A stretch of DNA of 54,672 nt. It comes from JBCCEJ01 sp039030335 (lineage in GTDB: Bacteria > Pseudomonadota > Gammaproteobacteria > HK1). The stretch is from the NCBI GenBank assembly GCA_039030335.1, contig JBCCEJ010000036.1, forward strand, positions 1 to 54,672, written 5' to 3'. The notes beneath the pieces were generated by a model. The model was given only the letters and a program-made list of their open reading frames with translations. It did not search any database and was not told the DNA's origin. Of the stretch, positions 34,148 to 42,434 are shown one piece after another. The position numbers and the translations under genes were made by a program. How positions within the stretch are numbered: the first letter of the stretch is position 1; every line of letters begins with the position of its first letter.

Positions 34148-34928
34148 CATGCTGATTCTCGGCGGTACGGCCGAGGCGCGCGAGATCGCAGAGCTGCTCG
34201 CATCGCAACCGTATCTCCGACCAGTCTATTCACTCGCCGGGCGCACCTCGAGTCCGCGCCTTCCCAAGCTGCCGCCCGACCAGCTGAGGCGCGGCGGGTT
34301 CGGCGGTGCGCAGGCGCTCGCAAGCTACCTGATTAACCATCGGGTCGCTGCCGTGCTCGATGCGACGCACCCATTCGCCGCACAGATCAGTTTTCACGCG
34401 GCGAGTGCAGCCGCTCAGGCCAACATCCCGATCGCGAGATTTGCGCGGCCCGCCTGGACGCCGGCACCGGGTCATCCGTGGCTTTGCGTCGCTGATGTAG
34501 ATGGCGCCATCGACGCGCTTTGCGCATCGGACGCGCGCGCGGCGCGTGTCCTCCTGACACATGGTACAAAGCAAATCGACGGGTTCGCGCGGTGTCGGGG
34601 TCAGCGCCTGTGGCTGCGCGCAGTAGACCGGCCGGTGTCAGCGCTCCCGCCCAACATGCAACTCATCCTCGACCGCGGACCATTCGACCTCGAAGCCGAA
34701 ACCCGACTGATGCGCGACCTCGCGATCGACACGCTGGTGACCAAGAACAGCGGCGGGGATCGCGGCGCGACCAAACTGCGCGCCGCCAACGCGCTCGGTG
34801 TGCAGGTCATCATGGTCGAACGGCCGAGCCTGCCCGCGCCATCGATTCAGATCGACTCCGTTCAGTCGGCACTCGCCTGGGCGCTCAGTCTGACTGCGAA
34901 ACCGACCGTGCAGCCGCCGGTAGCGTGA
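34140..34928 (+). CDS. cobK: precorrin-6A (cobalt-precorrin-6A) reductase
   Basis: A 262-residue NADPH-dependent reductase of the CobK/CbiJ family. Characteristic are the N-terminal LILGGTAEAREIAELL, the DATHPFAAQIS segment, LTHGTKQI in the middle and LVTKNSGGDRGATKLRAA near the end. It reduces the macrocycle double bond before the CobL methylations. It overlaps cbiD at its start and the GTG of the MFS gene at its stop (GTGA), so the three genes form one translationally linked unit. Confidence 0.95.
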   Translation: MLDMLILGGTAEAREIAELLASQPYLRPVYSLAGRTSSPRLPKLPPDQLRRGGFGGAQALASYLINHRVAAVLDATHPFAAQISFHAASAAAQANIPIARFARPAWTPAPGHPWLCVADVDGAIDALCASDARAARVLLTHGTKQIDGFARCRGQRLWLRAVDRPVSALPPNMQLILDRGPFDLEAETRLMRDLAIDTLVTKNSGGDRGATKLRAANALGVQVIMVERPSLPAPSIQIDSVQSALAWALSLTAKPTVQPPVA

Positions 34929-36133
34929 GAGCACATTCTCCGGAACAGCGTGCGGCGGCGCTCGTGTCGCTCTGCTTCACCATGGCCGTAATGGCGTGGG
35001 GCATCGTGTTCTATGGCCATAGCTTCTACCTGCAGTCACTGACTGCCCTGGGGCGCTTCTCGACCGCCGAAGTATCCGGGGCGATCGGCTTCAGCTTCTG
35101 GTGCGGCATCCCGGCGGGCATCGTAGCCGGGCGCATGCTAACCCGTTACCCGCCGTTTCGTGTGATCGCTTTTGGTGTCTGCACCATCGCCGCGGCGCTA
35201 CTGCTGTTGCCAGCAGCCGACGGCTACCTGCTGCTTTACCTGGCGTTCGCGCTGTTCGGCATCGGCTATCCGTGTCTGTCGACTACCGGCATCAGCGGAA
35301 CCCTGAACTACTACCTGCGCGAGCGCTACGCCACCCGGCTCAGCATGGCGCTCACCGGCGCCAGCGTCGGCGGCGCGGCGATGGTTCCCGTACTCGTTTG
35401 GCTGCGTGATACGTCGGGCCTCGCGACGACCCTGCTTCTCGTCGCGGTCGTGATGGCCCTCGTGCTGTTGCCGTTCGGATTCGCGCTGGCACGGCAACCC
35501 GCCGTGGTTGCTTCGAGCCCGTCAACGCCCGGCCCGCGCATTCGGCCCGCGGCACTGCTGAGGTCCCGTGTCTTTCTCGCGATCACCGTTAGCGGCGCCT
35601 GCATGTTGGGCGGCCAGGTCGCCTTTCTGAGCCACCAGGTGCCGTTGCTAAGCACGTACCTGGACGATTCGAGCGCCGCGTTTGGCGTCAGCATCACGGC
35701 CGGAACGGCCGTTGCGGGTCGGTTTCTGGCGGGCGCCCTGGCCGAGCGCTTCGACGTCGCCAGACTCTGTATGTGTGCCGCCGCCGTGCAGGCGGCCGGC
35801 ATGTGCATGCTGTACGCCGCCACCACGCCACTCGGGCTGTTCGCGGGCTCGGCTGTCGGCGGATTCGTGGTGGGCGCGATCGTGATGTTACCGCCGCTGC
35901 TGGTCAGGGCTCGATTCGGGTCCGAACGCTACAGCGAAATTTACGGATACACGAACGTCGGGCTGTACCTGGGCGCTGGATTGGGACCTGTCGCCTTGGG
36001 ATGGCTTCGCGAGGCAGATGGCGACTATTCGCGCGGACTCATGCTGATCGTGGCAGCGCAGGTCGCCGCCGTCCTGGCGCTCCTTGCCGCAAATCGCCGC
36101 GACTGTGCTCCGGCGGGCATATCACCCGTTTGA
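34925..36133 (+). CDS. major facilitator superfamily transporter
   Basis: A 402-residue protein with about twelve membrane helices and a central charged loop (about residues 195-215, rich in Pro/Ser/Arg). It has AFALFGIGYPCLSTTGISGTLNYYLRERYATRLSMALTGAS, a GxxxD/loop-2-like region typical of MCT-type MFS carriers. It starts with a GTG that overlaps the cobK stop by four bases. The tight coupling suggests a role in the same process, such as uptake of a corrinoid precursor or cobalt chelate, or export of an intermediate, but the family mostly moves organic anions. Function in cobalamin metabolism is an inference. Confidence 0.85.
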   Translation: MRAHSPEQRAAALVSLCFTMAVMAWGIVFYGHSFYLQSLTALGRFSTAEVSGAIGFSFWCGIPAGIVAGRMLTRYPPFRVIAFGVCTIAAALLLLPAADGYLLLYLAFALFGIGYPCLSTTGISGTLNYYLRERYATRLSMALTGASVGGAAMVPVLVWLRDTSGLATTLLLVAVVMALVLLPFGFALARQPAVVASSPSTPGPRIRPAALLRSRVFLAITVSGACMLGGQVAFLSHQVPLLSTYLDDSSAAFGVSITAGTAVAGRFLAGALAERFDVARLCMCAAAVQAAGMCMLYAATTPLGLFAGSAVGGFVVGAIVMLPPLLVRARFGSERYSEIYGYTNVGLYLGAGLGPVALGWLREADGDYSRGLMLIVAAQVAAVLALLAANRRDCAPAGISPV

Positions 36134-36150
36134 GGCATATTTGTTCGATC

Positions 36151-36164
36151 TTTCAGGCCTGAAA
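36151..36164. promoter_or_regulatory. 14-bp perfect palindrome
   Basis: TTTCAGGCCTGAAA is a perfect 14-bp inverted repeat just after the MFS stop, in locally AT-rich sequence. It could be a dimeric regulator's operator. Confidence 0.3.
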
Positions 36165-36178
36165 ACCTCGTCTTTCCG

Positions 36179-36196
36179 GTGTGCAAATTTCCACAC
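36179..36196. promoter_or_regulatory. 18-bp near-palindrome
   Basis: GTGTGCAAATTTCCACAC pairs at eight of nine positions. It lies 14 bases from the perfect palindrome and is a possible second operator. Confidence 0.3.
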
Positions 36197-36284
36197 TGAA
36201 TAGAAAACCATGTCGATACAGTTCAAACGTCGGCGCACGGGGCCTGACCCACGGAGCCAGAGCTTCCACAAGGAGTTGGGGCAT

Positions 36285-36478
36285 GGTTTAGGGTAGGTGT
36301 GAGCTGATACGAGGTTCCAAGGAACGCCGCCCGGGCCCGGATGGCCCGGGCGGTGGAACCGCCGTCCCGGCGGCCGGGTACCCACGCCCGACTCCGTGGT
36401 CCGAGCGCCGGTGGGCTCCCAAGTCGCCCCGCCCCGGGGAGTTTGCCTTGCGCTAAAGTAGCGGCGTAGTCCTAAACC
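36285..36478 (+). ncRNA. candidate structured RNA element before pseudouridine synthase
   Basis: GGTTTAGG (36285-36292) and CCTAAACC (36471-36478) form a perfect 8-bp closing stem around about 180 nt. Inside is a GGTTCCA/TGGAACC stem (36313-36319 with 36354-36360) enclosing an 11-bp perfect stem (36327-36337 with 36343-36353, loop CGGAT). A 6-bp hairpin CCGCCG-TCC-CGGCGG follows at 36359-36373, and CCCAC/GTGGG pair at 36381-36385 and 36411-36415. Wobble pairs next to the closing stem fit a plus-strand RNA. It ends 13 bases before the ATG of the pseudouridine synthase, which has no Shine-Dalgarno. No known family was recognised. Confidence 0.4.
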
Positions 36479-36491
36479 GCGTTGGCTCACG

Positions 36492-37346
36492 ATGTCCCGC
36501 GAATTTCCGCAGCGCTTCGAAACGCACGTCACCGTGGAAGCGGGCGGTGTGCGTCCGGACAGCCTGCTGAGCGGGGCCAGCGGGCTGTCGAAATCTCAGG
36601 TCAAACGGGTCATGGACGCTGGTGCGGTGTGGCTGACGCGAGGGCGCAGGACACAGCGTCTGCGGCGCGCAAGCCGGACGCTGCGCGCCGGCGAGGAATT
36701 ACACCTTTACTACGATGCCGCGATCCTGACTCTCGCTCCACCGACGCCCGATCTCATCCACGATGCGGGGCAGTATTCGGTCTGGGACAAGCCGCCCGGT
36801 ATGTTGTCGCAAGGCAGCCGGTACGGGGATCACTGCGCGGCCCCGCGCTACGCTGAAAAGCATCTGCGTCCGCAGCGAAACGCCTTCACGGTGCATCGAC
36901 TCGACCGCGCGGCGAGCGGCCTGATGGTGATCGCCCATTCGCGACAAACCGCGGCGCGACTCTCCGCTCTCTTCAGCGCACGCGAAGTAGTCAAGCGCTA
37001 CCACGTCGCGGTTAGTGGCCGGCTCGACGCACGCGGCGAAGCGCTGGTGCTCGATACGCCGGTGGACGGGAAACCGGCCCGTAGTCGCGTGCGCACAGTG
37101 CGATTCGACGATGCCGCTAACGTCAGTCTGCTCGAAGTCGAGATCGAGACGGGCCGCAAGCATCAGATACGCGCGCATCTGGCGGCACACGGGTTCCCGG
37201 TTGTCGGGGACCGGCTATACGGGTCTTCGATTCAGTCGGTCGATCTGCGCCTGCGCGCCGTTGCGCTCGAGTTTCGATGCCCGATCGCAGGCGAGAACCG
37301 GCGCTTTGCAGTTGAAACACCCTGGTGGGACGCGCCGGGCGGCTAG
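36492..37346 (+). CDS. RluA-family RNA pseudouridine synthase
   Basis: A 284-residue enzyme that isomerises uridine in rRNA or tRNA. An S4-like N-terminus (SGLSKSQVKRVMDAGAVWLTR, about residues 30-50) is followed by the RluA catalytic domain with VHRLDRAASGLMVIA, where the aspartate in HRLD is catalytic, and IETGRKHQIRAHLAAHGFPVVGDRLYG. It has no obvious functional tie to the cob genes. Its upstream region is unusual: no ribosome-binding site, but a closed structured element ending 13 bases before the ATG. Confidence 0.92.
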   Translation: MSREFPQRFETHVTVEAGGVRPDSLLSGASGLSKSQVKRVMDAGAVWLTRGRRTQRLRRASRTLRAGEELHLYYDAAILTLAPPTPDLIHDAGQYSVWDKPPGMLSQGSRYGDHCAAPRYAEKHLRPQRNAFTVHRLDRAASGLMVIAHSRQTAARLSALFSAREVVKRYHVAVSGRLDARGEALVLDTPVDGKPARSRVRTVRFDDAANVSLLEVEIETGRKHQIRAHLAAHGFPVVGDRLYGSSIQSVDLRLRAVALEFRCPIAGENRRFAVETPWWDAPGG

Positions 37347-37365
37347 CGGTTCGCCGCGTGGTCGC

Positions 37366-37968
37366 CTATCCGGGTTCCAGAACGATCTGCACTCGGCCAA
37401 ACAGCACTTCGCCCTCGTCGGTGCGCGCCTGCTCGAGCGGGATCGCCAACTCCGGATAAGGGTTGCCTGATAACCGTTCGTCGCCCTTGAAGAAGATCAA
37501 AGACACGAGGCGCCCGAACGCCGGATGCGACACCATGATGTGAATATGGCGCCCCGCGAACACGTAGTTGTCGCGAGCCATCTCGATGTGGCCCGGCAAG
37601 ATGGTCTTGATGCCGAACACACCTTTGGCGTTGGTGACCTGAGCGGTGCGGTATCTCGACTCGTCCACGCTACCGATCGCATCGGCATGCCAGAGTTCAA
37701 CCAGGGCATTGGCTACTGCCATACCGGTCGGGTCGACGACCCGCCCCCGAAGGTTCAAAGCCTCGCCGATGTCGCCAGGTTCGCGAAGACTCACGCGCCG
37801 GGGTGCATCCGGCTGGTAGAACAACCCGATCGAGGTCTGTGTGGTCGGGGCGAGTGATGGCGTCTGCGCCAGCAGTGCAGCTGGCGCCAGTAGCCAAGTC
37901 GAGAACAGCGCGGCAAACCACAGTGGCAAAAGGCGTTTGCCGGACGCGGAACCAGGGCCGTTGATCAT
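37366..37968 (-). CDS. secreted intradiol dioxygenase-like protein
   Basis: A 200-residue protein with a signal peptide (KRLLPLWFAALFSTWLLAPAALLAQ region, cleavage near residue 35). It is followed by the beta-sandwich of protocatechuate 3,4-dioxygenase-like proteins: LRGRVVDPTGMAVANALVELWHADAIG, then SRYRTAQVTNAKGVFGIKTILPGHI and GRHIHIMVSHPAF. The RHIHIMV histidines and nearby tyrosines correspond to the Fe(III) ligands. Secreted members are common and mostly uncharacterised; ring cleavage of catechol-type compounds in the periplasm is plausible. Confidence 0.82.
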   Translation of the reverse strand: MINGPGSASGKRLLPLWFAALFSTWLLAPAALLAQTPSLAPTTQTSIGLFYQPDAPRRVSLREPGDIGEALNLRGRVVDPTGMAVANALVELWHADAIGSVDESRYRTAQVTNAKGVFGIKTILPGHIEMARDNYVFAGRHIHIMVSHPAFGRLVSLIFFKGDERLSGNPYPELAIPLEQARTDEGEVLFGRVQIVLEPG

Positions 37969-38082
37969 GGGTTACCAGGCCTCATGTCGGCTTATGACGA
38001 GACACACACTTGCCGGCCGGCGTCAGACGGAATGACACGCTAAGGTCTGTCATGCGATTATCAGCTGCTTGCCCTACGGAAA

Positions 38083-38916
38083 ATGACTTTCGATTCTCGC
38101 ATGTCTGACCCGCGAAGCTTCGCCGCGAACGACGATGACCGCGACGCCGCCGACGTCCTCTACGCCGTCGAGGGGCCCATGGCGCTCATCACGATCAACC
38201 GGCCAGCCAAGATGAACGCCATTTCGCTGGCGACGCTGGAGGCGTTGCACAGCGCAGTGGACGCCGCCGCCTGCGACGACGATGTCCGCGTGCTCGTCCT
38301 GACCGGCGCGGGCGATCGCGCGTTCGCGGCCGGTTCGGATCTGTCCGAGGTGGCCTTTCGCGACCTCAAAAAGGCACTCGAACCGATCGTTCAGGGTTTG
38401 GCCGATAAGCTGGAGCGGACACCCAAACCCACGATCGCGGCGATCGACGGCGTCTGCATGGGTGGTGGGCTGGAAGTCGCGCTTGGCTGCGACCTGCGCG
38501 TAGCGACGCCGCGATCCAGCTTCGCCACTCCGGAGGGCAAGCTCGGCATCATCCCTGGCGGCGGCGCGACAGCGCGGTTGCCGCGCATCGTCGGACGCGG
38601 CTGGGGCATGGAAATGATGCTGATGGGCGAGACCATCGACGGCGATCGAGCTTTGCAGATCGGTCTGGTCACCCGCCTTGTCGAGCCTGATCAACTTCTC
38701 GATCATGTGCGCGAGATGGCTGCGAAGCTGGCCCGCTACGCCCCGTTCGTGCCGCGCACGATGAAGGCGATGGTGCATTTCGGCATGGAGGCAAGCCTCG
38801 CCGGCGCGCTGATGTTCGAAAAATATGCGCAAGGCGCTTTGGTACAAACGGAAGACAAGCAGGAAGGTATCAGCGCCTTCCTCGAAAAACGGCCACCGGA
38901 TTTCAAAGGCCGCTGA
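38083..38916 (+). CDS. enoyl-CoA hydratase (crotonase), catalytic glutamates present
   Basis: A 277-residue crotonase with the oxyanion segments AFAAGSDL and CMGGGLEVALGCD. Both hydratase glutamates are present (Glu131 and Glu151, the latter in ATPEGKLG), followed by IIPGGGATARLPR. It should hydrate trans-2-enoyl-CoA, in contrast to the paralogue at 20429 that lacks both residues. ATG at 38083 is used; a second ATG at 38101 is equally possible. It sits inside the cobalamin locus, convergent with cobM, without an obvious link to it. Confidence 0.92.
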   Translation: MTFDSRMSDPRSFAANDDDRDAADVLYAVEGPMALITINRPAKMNAISLATLEALHSAVDAAACDDDVRVLVLTGAGDRAFAAGSDLSEVAFRDLKKALEPIVQGLADKLERTPKPTIAAIDGVCMGGGLEVALGCDLRVATPRSSFATPEGKLGIIPGGGATARLPRIVGRGWGMEMMLMGETIDGDRALQIGLVTRLVEPDQLLDHVREMAAKLARYAPFVPRTMKAMVHFGMEASLAGALMFEKYAQGALVQTEDKQEGISAFLEKRPPDFKGR

Positions 38917-38966
38917 CTTCGCGCGCACAGCCCCCTGACCTACACTCGTTCGAAGAGCAGATATTT

Positions 38967-39737
38967 TCAGGCTCGGTTGCGCCTGGCCGGTCTCAACAGA
39001 TGTGCGAAGGACGCGTCGTAGAGTTTGCTGTCGTCGAAATCTCCGTCGCCGAGGACGTGCCCGACCAGAATCAGCGCCGTGCGCCGAAGCCGTAGCGGCC
39101 GCGTCAACTCGTGGATCGTGCCGAGTGTGCCGCGCACGATCTGTTGATCCGGCCAACTCGCGCGGTAGAGCACCACCGCCGGACATTCTTCGCCGTAGTG
39201 TGGCACCAGTCGCTCGCACACATCTCGCAAGGCTCGAATCGACAAATGGATCGCGAGCGTTGCACCGGACGCCCCCAGGGTCTCGAGTGATTCGTCGTTC
39301 GGCATCGGCGAACTGAGCGTCGACGTGCGCGTCAGGATCACGGTCTGCGACACGTTCGGCAGCGTCAGCTCAGTACCGAGCACAGCCGCCGCCGCCGCGT
39401 AAGCGGGCACGCCCGGCGTGATGTCGTACGGAATACCGCGCTCGTTCAACTGCCGGATCTGTTCGCCGATGGCGCCGTACAGCGACGGGTCGCCTGAATG
39501 CACCCGTGCAACGTGTTCCCCGGCCGCATGCGCGTCGAACATGATCGTCATGAACTCTTCGAGTGCCATCGGCGCGGTGTCCACAACCCGGGCGTCGGAA
39601 CGTGCGCAGGCCACCACCTCGACTGGCACCAGCGAGCCTGCGTAGAGCACCACATCTGCCTCCTGAATCAATCGACGGCCGCGCACTGTGATCAGCTCCG
39701 GATCGCCGGGTCCGGCGCCAATGAAATGGATGGTCAT
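38967..39737 (-). CDS. cobM: precorrin-4 C11-methyltransferase
   Basis: A 256-residue SAM-dependent tetrapyrrole methylase of the CobM/CbiF type. It has IHFIGAGPGDPELITVRGRRLI at the N-terminus, LYAGSLVP, the SAM-loop VHSGDPSLYGA and ITPGVPAYAAAAAVLGTELTLP. It methylates C11 of precorrin-4 or its cobalt form. It lies downstream of the cbiG-cobJ fusion in a long minus-strand run from cobH to cobM (44.4-39.0 kb). Confidence 0.95.
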   Translation of the reverse strand: MTIHFIGAGPGDPELITVRGRRLIQEADVVLYAGSLVPVEVVACARSDARVVDTAPMALEEFMTIMFDAHAAGEHVARVHSGDPSLYGAIGEQIRQLNERGIPYDITPGVPAYAAAAAVLGTELTLPNVSQTVILTRTSTLSSPMPNDESLETLGASGATLAIHLSIRALRDVCERLVPHYGEECPAVVLYRASWPDQQIVRGTLGTIHELTRPLRLRRTALILVGHVLGDGDFDDSKLYDASFAHLLRPARRNRA

Positions 39738-39784
39738 CTCGAGCCTCCGGGAAATCGGTCGCAGATCGGGAAGTTGTGCACAGG

Positions 39785-41632
39785 TCAGGGCCGAATCGCC
39801 GCGGGGTTCAGGTAGCCGCGCGGCGTGTAGGCGAGCGTCCGGCCAGCGTGGTCGAAACGCCGGGTATTCGACGAGCCGACCAGTACAACGAAGAGCATGT
39901 CGACATCGGCGGAGCTGAGCGCGCCCAGTTCCATGACGCGCGTCGATTCATCCGGGCGCCCGAGACTGCGCGCGACGACGACAATAGTGTCGGGCCCACG
40001 GTGTTCGCGAATGATCTCCAGCGCGCGCTCAAACGTCGCGACGCGCGTTGCAGAGATCGGGTTGTAGAGCGCCATGACGAAATCACCGGAACCCGCCGCG
40101 TCGAGACGCCGCTCGATCACTTCGCGCGGCGTCAGCAGGTCGGACAACGAGATCGCACAGAAGTCGTGACCCAGCGGCGCGCCAACGGCCGCGGCGGCGG
40201 CCTGCATCGCCGAAATACCGGGATACACCGCAACCGCGATGCGCGAAGCCGCCGCGTTGGCGGCGTCGTCGAGCAGTTCGCACGCAAGTGACGCCATCGC
40301 ATATACGCCAGCGTCGCCAGAGCACACCAACGCAACTCTGCGCCCGGCCGTGGCGAGATCGATCGCGTGCTGCACGCGTTCGGCTTCCTTACCGAGGCTG
40401 TAGCGATGTTGGATCTGGTTGTCGCGGAGCAGGTCCGCAGCGAGGTCCACGTACATGGCGTAACCGACGATGTGATCGGCATCGGCGATCGCCTCTGCCG
40501 CCGCTGGCGAGCGCGTGGCGCTGGCGCCAGGACCGATGCCAACGACGGCAAGCGACCCGCGCGCGCGGCCGAGTGCGCTCGGGTCGATCGGTGTGTCCGA
40601 AACCGCTACCGCACAGGTGACTCGCCGCCCTTTGCGCTTCTCGACCACGAGCTGTCCGTTCTCTCCGGCCGCGGCCAGCGCCGCCGCTTCGGCCACGCCG
40701 TGACAGCCGACTTCGCGAAACACGATCTCCGACGGGTGCTTCAGGCGGGGGGTCTCCTGTTCGAGGCGCGCGCTGGCGAAGAAGCGGGCTGGCGCCGACA
40801 GCGCCTCAGCGAGCGCCTGCACCGCCGGTTCGTCGGCTTTGACGTCGAGCGAAAACACCCCCGCCACAGCGTCAGGGGCGAGTTGCCGCGCCCGCAGCGC
40901 TTCAACCACATGCTGCTCGAGTTCGTGCGCCGGCGTGTTGCGCTCGCAGCCAACACCCAGGGCGAGCAGAGCCGGGTGATAGACCAGCGTATGCGGATCG
41001 CCCGGTTCGTCGGTCGTCGTGACGACAATTCGCAGAACTTCGCCAGGCCCTTCACGGCCGACCTTGGAATCGTCAACTAGCGGCAAACCGGCACTGACGA
41101 GCCAGTCCGCGTTGACCCCCGGCGCCAGCTCGATGGCAACGCCGGCGCCAGCGAGCAGTGCCGCAACGAAACTCTTCAGGTGCTGAGGGTTTCGCAGGTG
41201 GTAACCGGCCGGCGGCGTGTCGAGGGCGACACCGAAGCGCGCGTCGCTCGCGGTCGTCACCGCCGCGGTTGCCCCCAGATGCGCCGCGAGATGCCGGCTG
41301 AGCTCATTGGCACGCGCCTGATGTCCGCCGAGCAGCGGCACGACCACGGACCCGCCGTCGTCGACCGCGAGCACCGCCGGTTCAGCGCGCTTGTCGCCGA
41401 GTACCGGCCCGAGCGCACGCACGAGAATACCCGCCGCGCAAACGCCCACTACGGGCCGACCAGCCCTGAACAACATCTGCAGATGGCCCACCGTGTCGTC
41501 GAACGTGACGTCGGCGCCATCGACCCGCCCGGCCAGCCCATGGATCTCCGCCGCCGGGAGACAAGTCTTGATCGTGCGCGCGAGCCCCGCGCCGGAAGCC
41601 GTCAGCGCGACGATAGCCGGGTTCAGTTCCAC
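39785..41632 (-). CDS. cobJ: fusion: cobalt-precorrin-5A hydrolase (CbiG) and precorrin-3B C17-methyltransferase (CobJ)
   Basis: A 615-residue fusion. Residues 1 to about 350 are CbiG (VALTASGAGLARTI, VGVCAAGILVRALGP, LLGGHQARANELSRHLA), which opens the delta-lactone and releases acetaldehyde in the anaerobic route. Residues about 362-615 are the C17-methylase/ring-contraction enzyme CobJ/CbiH (LAVVGIGPGASATRSPAAAEAI, GYAMYVDLAADLL, VCSGDAGVYAMASL, NPISATRVATFERAL). A GTG start overlaps cobI by ten bases. The order is that seen in some Pseudomonas clusters, as I recall. The two activities act at neighbouring steps, which explains fusion. Confidence 0.95.
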   Translation of the reverse strand: MELNPAIVALTASGAGLARTIKTCLPAAEIHGLAGRVDGADVTFDDTVGHLQMLFRAGRPVVGVCAAGILVRALGPVLGDKRAEPAVLAVDDGGSVVVPLLGGHQARANELSRHLAAHLGATAAVTTASDARFGVALDTPPAGYHLRNPQHLKSFVAALLAGAGVAIELAPGVNADWLVSAGLPLVDDSKVGREGPGEVLRIVVTTTDEPGDPHTLVYHPALLALGVGCERNTPAHELEQHVVEALRARQLAPDAVAGVFSLDVKADEPAVQALAEALSAPARFFASARLEQETPRLKHPSEIVFREVGCHGVAEAAALAAAGENGQLVVEKRKGRRVTCAVAVSDTPIDPSALGRARGSLAVVGIGPGASATRSPAAAEAIADADHIVGYAMYVDLAADLLRDNQIQHRYSLGKEAERVQHAIDLATAGRRVALVCSGDAGVYAMASLACELLDDAANAAASRIAVAVYPGISAMQAAAAAVGAPLGHDFCAISLSDLLTPREVIERRLDAAGSGDFVMALYNPISATRVATFERALEIIREHRGPDTIVVVARSLGRPDESTRVMELGALSSADVDMLFVVLVGSSNTRRFDHAGRTLAYTPRGYLNPAAIRP

Positions 41633-42366
41633 GCAAGACCTCTGCGGTGAATCAACACCATCGAAAAGTACGGGGCGCGATCGCCAGCCACATCGATGAA
41701 GGGCAGGCTTCTCTGCTCGGGCAACGTCGCGCGCTCCACATAGCGGGCGGTCCCATCCAGGCCCAGACGACAGAGCACGTTGCGGACCTTGCCGAGATTG
41801 CGGCCAACTTTGATGATCGCGGCAGCCTCGACTTGAGCGAGATGCGCCTCGAGCTCTGCTTCTGGCAGCGTCGCCGGCACGATGCTCAATACGTCATTGC
41901 GGGTGGCGAGCGGCGCACCAACCAGCGCTGCGCATGCCGTCACCGACGACACGCCCGGCACGACCCGGACCTGGAAACGCTCAACCAGACGGCTGAACAG
42001 AAAGCTGAACGATCCGTACACGAACGGATCGCCTTCACACAGACACGCAACGTCCCGTCCGGCGGCGAGATGTCCCGCGATCTCTTCAGCCGCCCAGTCG
42101 TAAACCTCCTGAGCGGGAAAACGCGCCGCCACCATCGGCATCCGGATACAGATTTCGATGTGGTGTCCATCGAGATGCGGCGCCACGATACGGCGCGCCA
42201 GGCTGTCGCCTTCGTCCGGCGCGGGATACGCCAGCACGGGCGCGTTTTGCAGTGCTTTCAGCCCCTTCAGTGTGATCAGATCCGGATCGCCCGGACCGAT
42301 CCCGATACCGGTCAAAGTGCCGGTTCCAGCCGTCGCGGGCGGGGATGAGGAATACGTGCTCGTCAT
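41623..42366 (-). CDS. cobI: precorrin-2 C20-methyltransferase
   Basis: A 247-residue CobI/CbiL methylase. A short Ser/Thr-rich N-terminus leads to LTGIGIGPGDPDLITLKGLKAL, then LCEGDPFVYGSFSFLFSRL and VVPGVSSVTACAALVGAPLATRNDVL. It adds the C20 methyl to precorrin-2, the entry to the corrin branch. Its stop codon overlaps the GTG of the CbiG-CobJ gene. Confidence 0.95.
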   Translation of the reverse strand: MTSTYSSSPPATAGTGTLTGIGIGPGDPDLITLKGLKALQNAPVLAYPAPDEGDSLARRIVAPHLDGHHIEICIRMPMVAARFPAQEVYDWAAEEIAGHLAAGRDVACLCEGDPFVYGSFSFLFSRLVERFQVRVVPGVSSVTACAALVGAPLATRNDVLSIVPATLPEAELEAHLAQVEAAAIIKVGRNLGKVRNVLCRLGLDGTARYVERATLPEQRSLPFIDVAGDRAPYFSMVLIHRRGLAWN

Positions 42367-42434
42367 GCGTCAGATGATTTCCGGGCGCCACAACCCGGCC
42401 ACGGGCAGCAGCCGGCGGCCGGCCGCCGCCAGGT

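Larger units (their letters stand above)
36134..36491 (+). other. 358-bp intergenic region with palindromes and a structured element
   Basis: The left part (36134-36235) is notably AT-richer than its surroundings and holds two palindromes; the right part (36285-36478) holds a GC-rich structured element. No protein gene is convincing on either strand, although a minus-strand frame is open through it. It lies between the MFS gene and the pseudouridine synthase. Confidence 0.55.

Noticed and set aside
36285..36478. Integron attC site or retron RNA at the 8-bp inverted repeat
   Set aside because: The repeat is longer-spaced than an attC, lacks the GTTRRRY core in the right place, and no reverse transcriptase or integrase is nearby.
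36122..36532. 136-codon minus-strand frame across the intergenic region
   Set aside because: It covers the palindromes and the GC-rich hairpins and overlaps the pseudouridine synthase start; no domain and low-complexity translation.
38074..39219. 381-codon minus-strand frame over the crotonase and part of cobM
   Set aside because: It lies antisense to a well-supported crotonase and out of frame with cobM; composition is that of a shadow frame.
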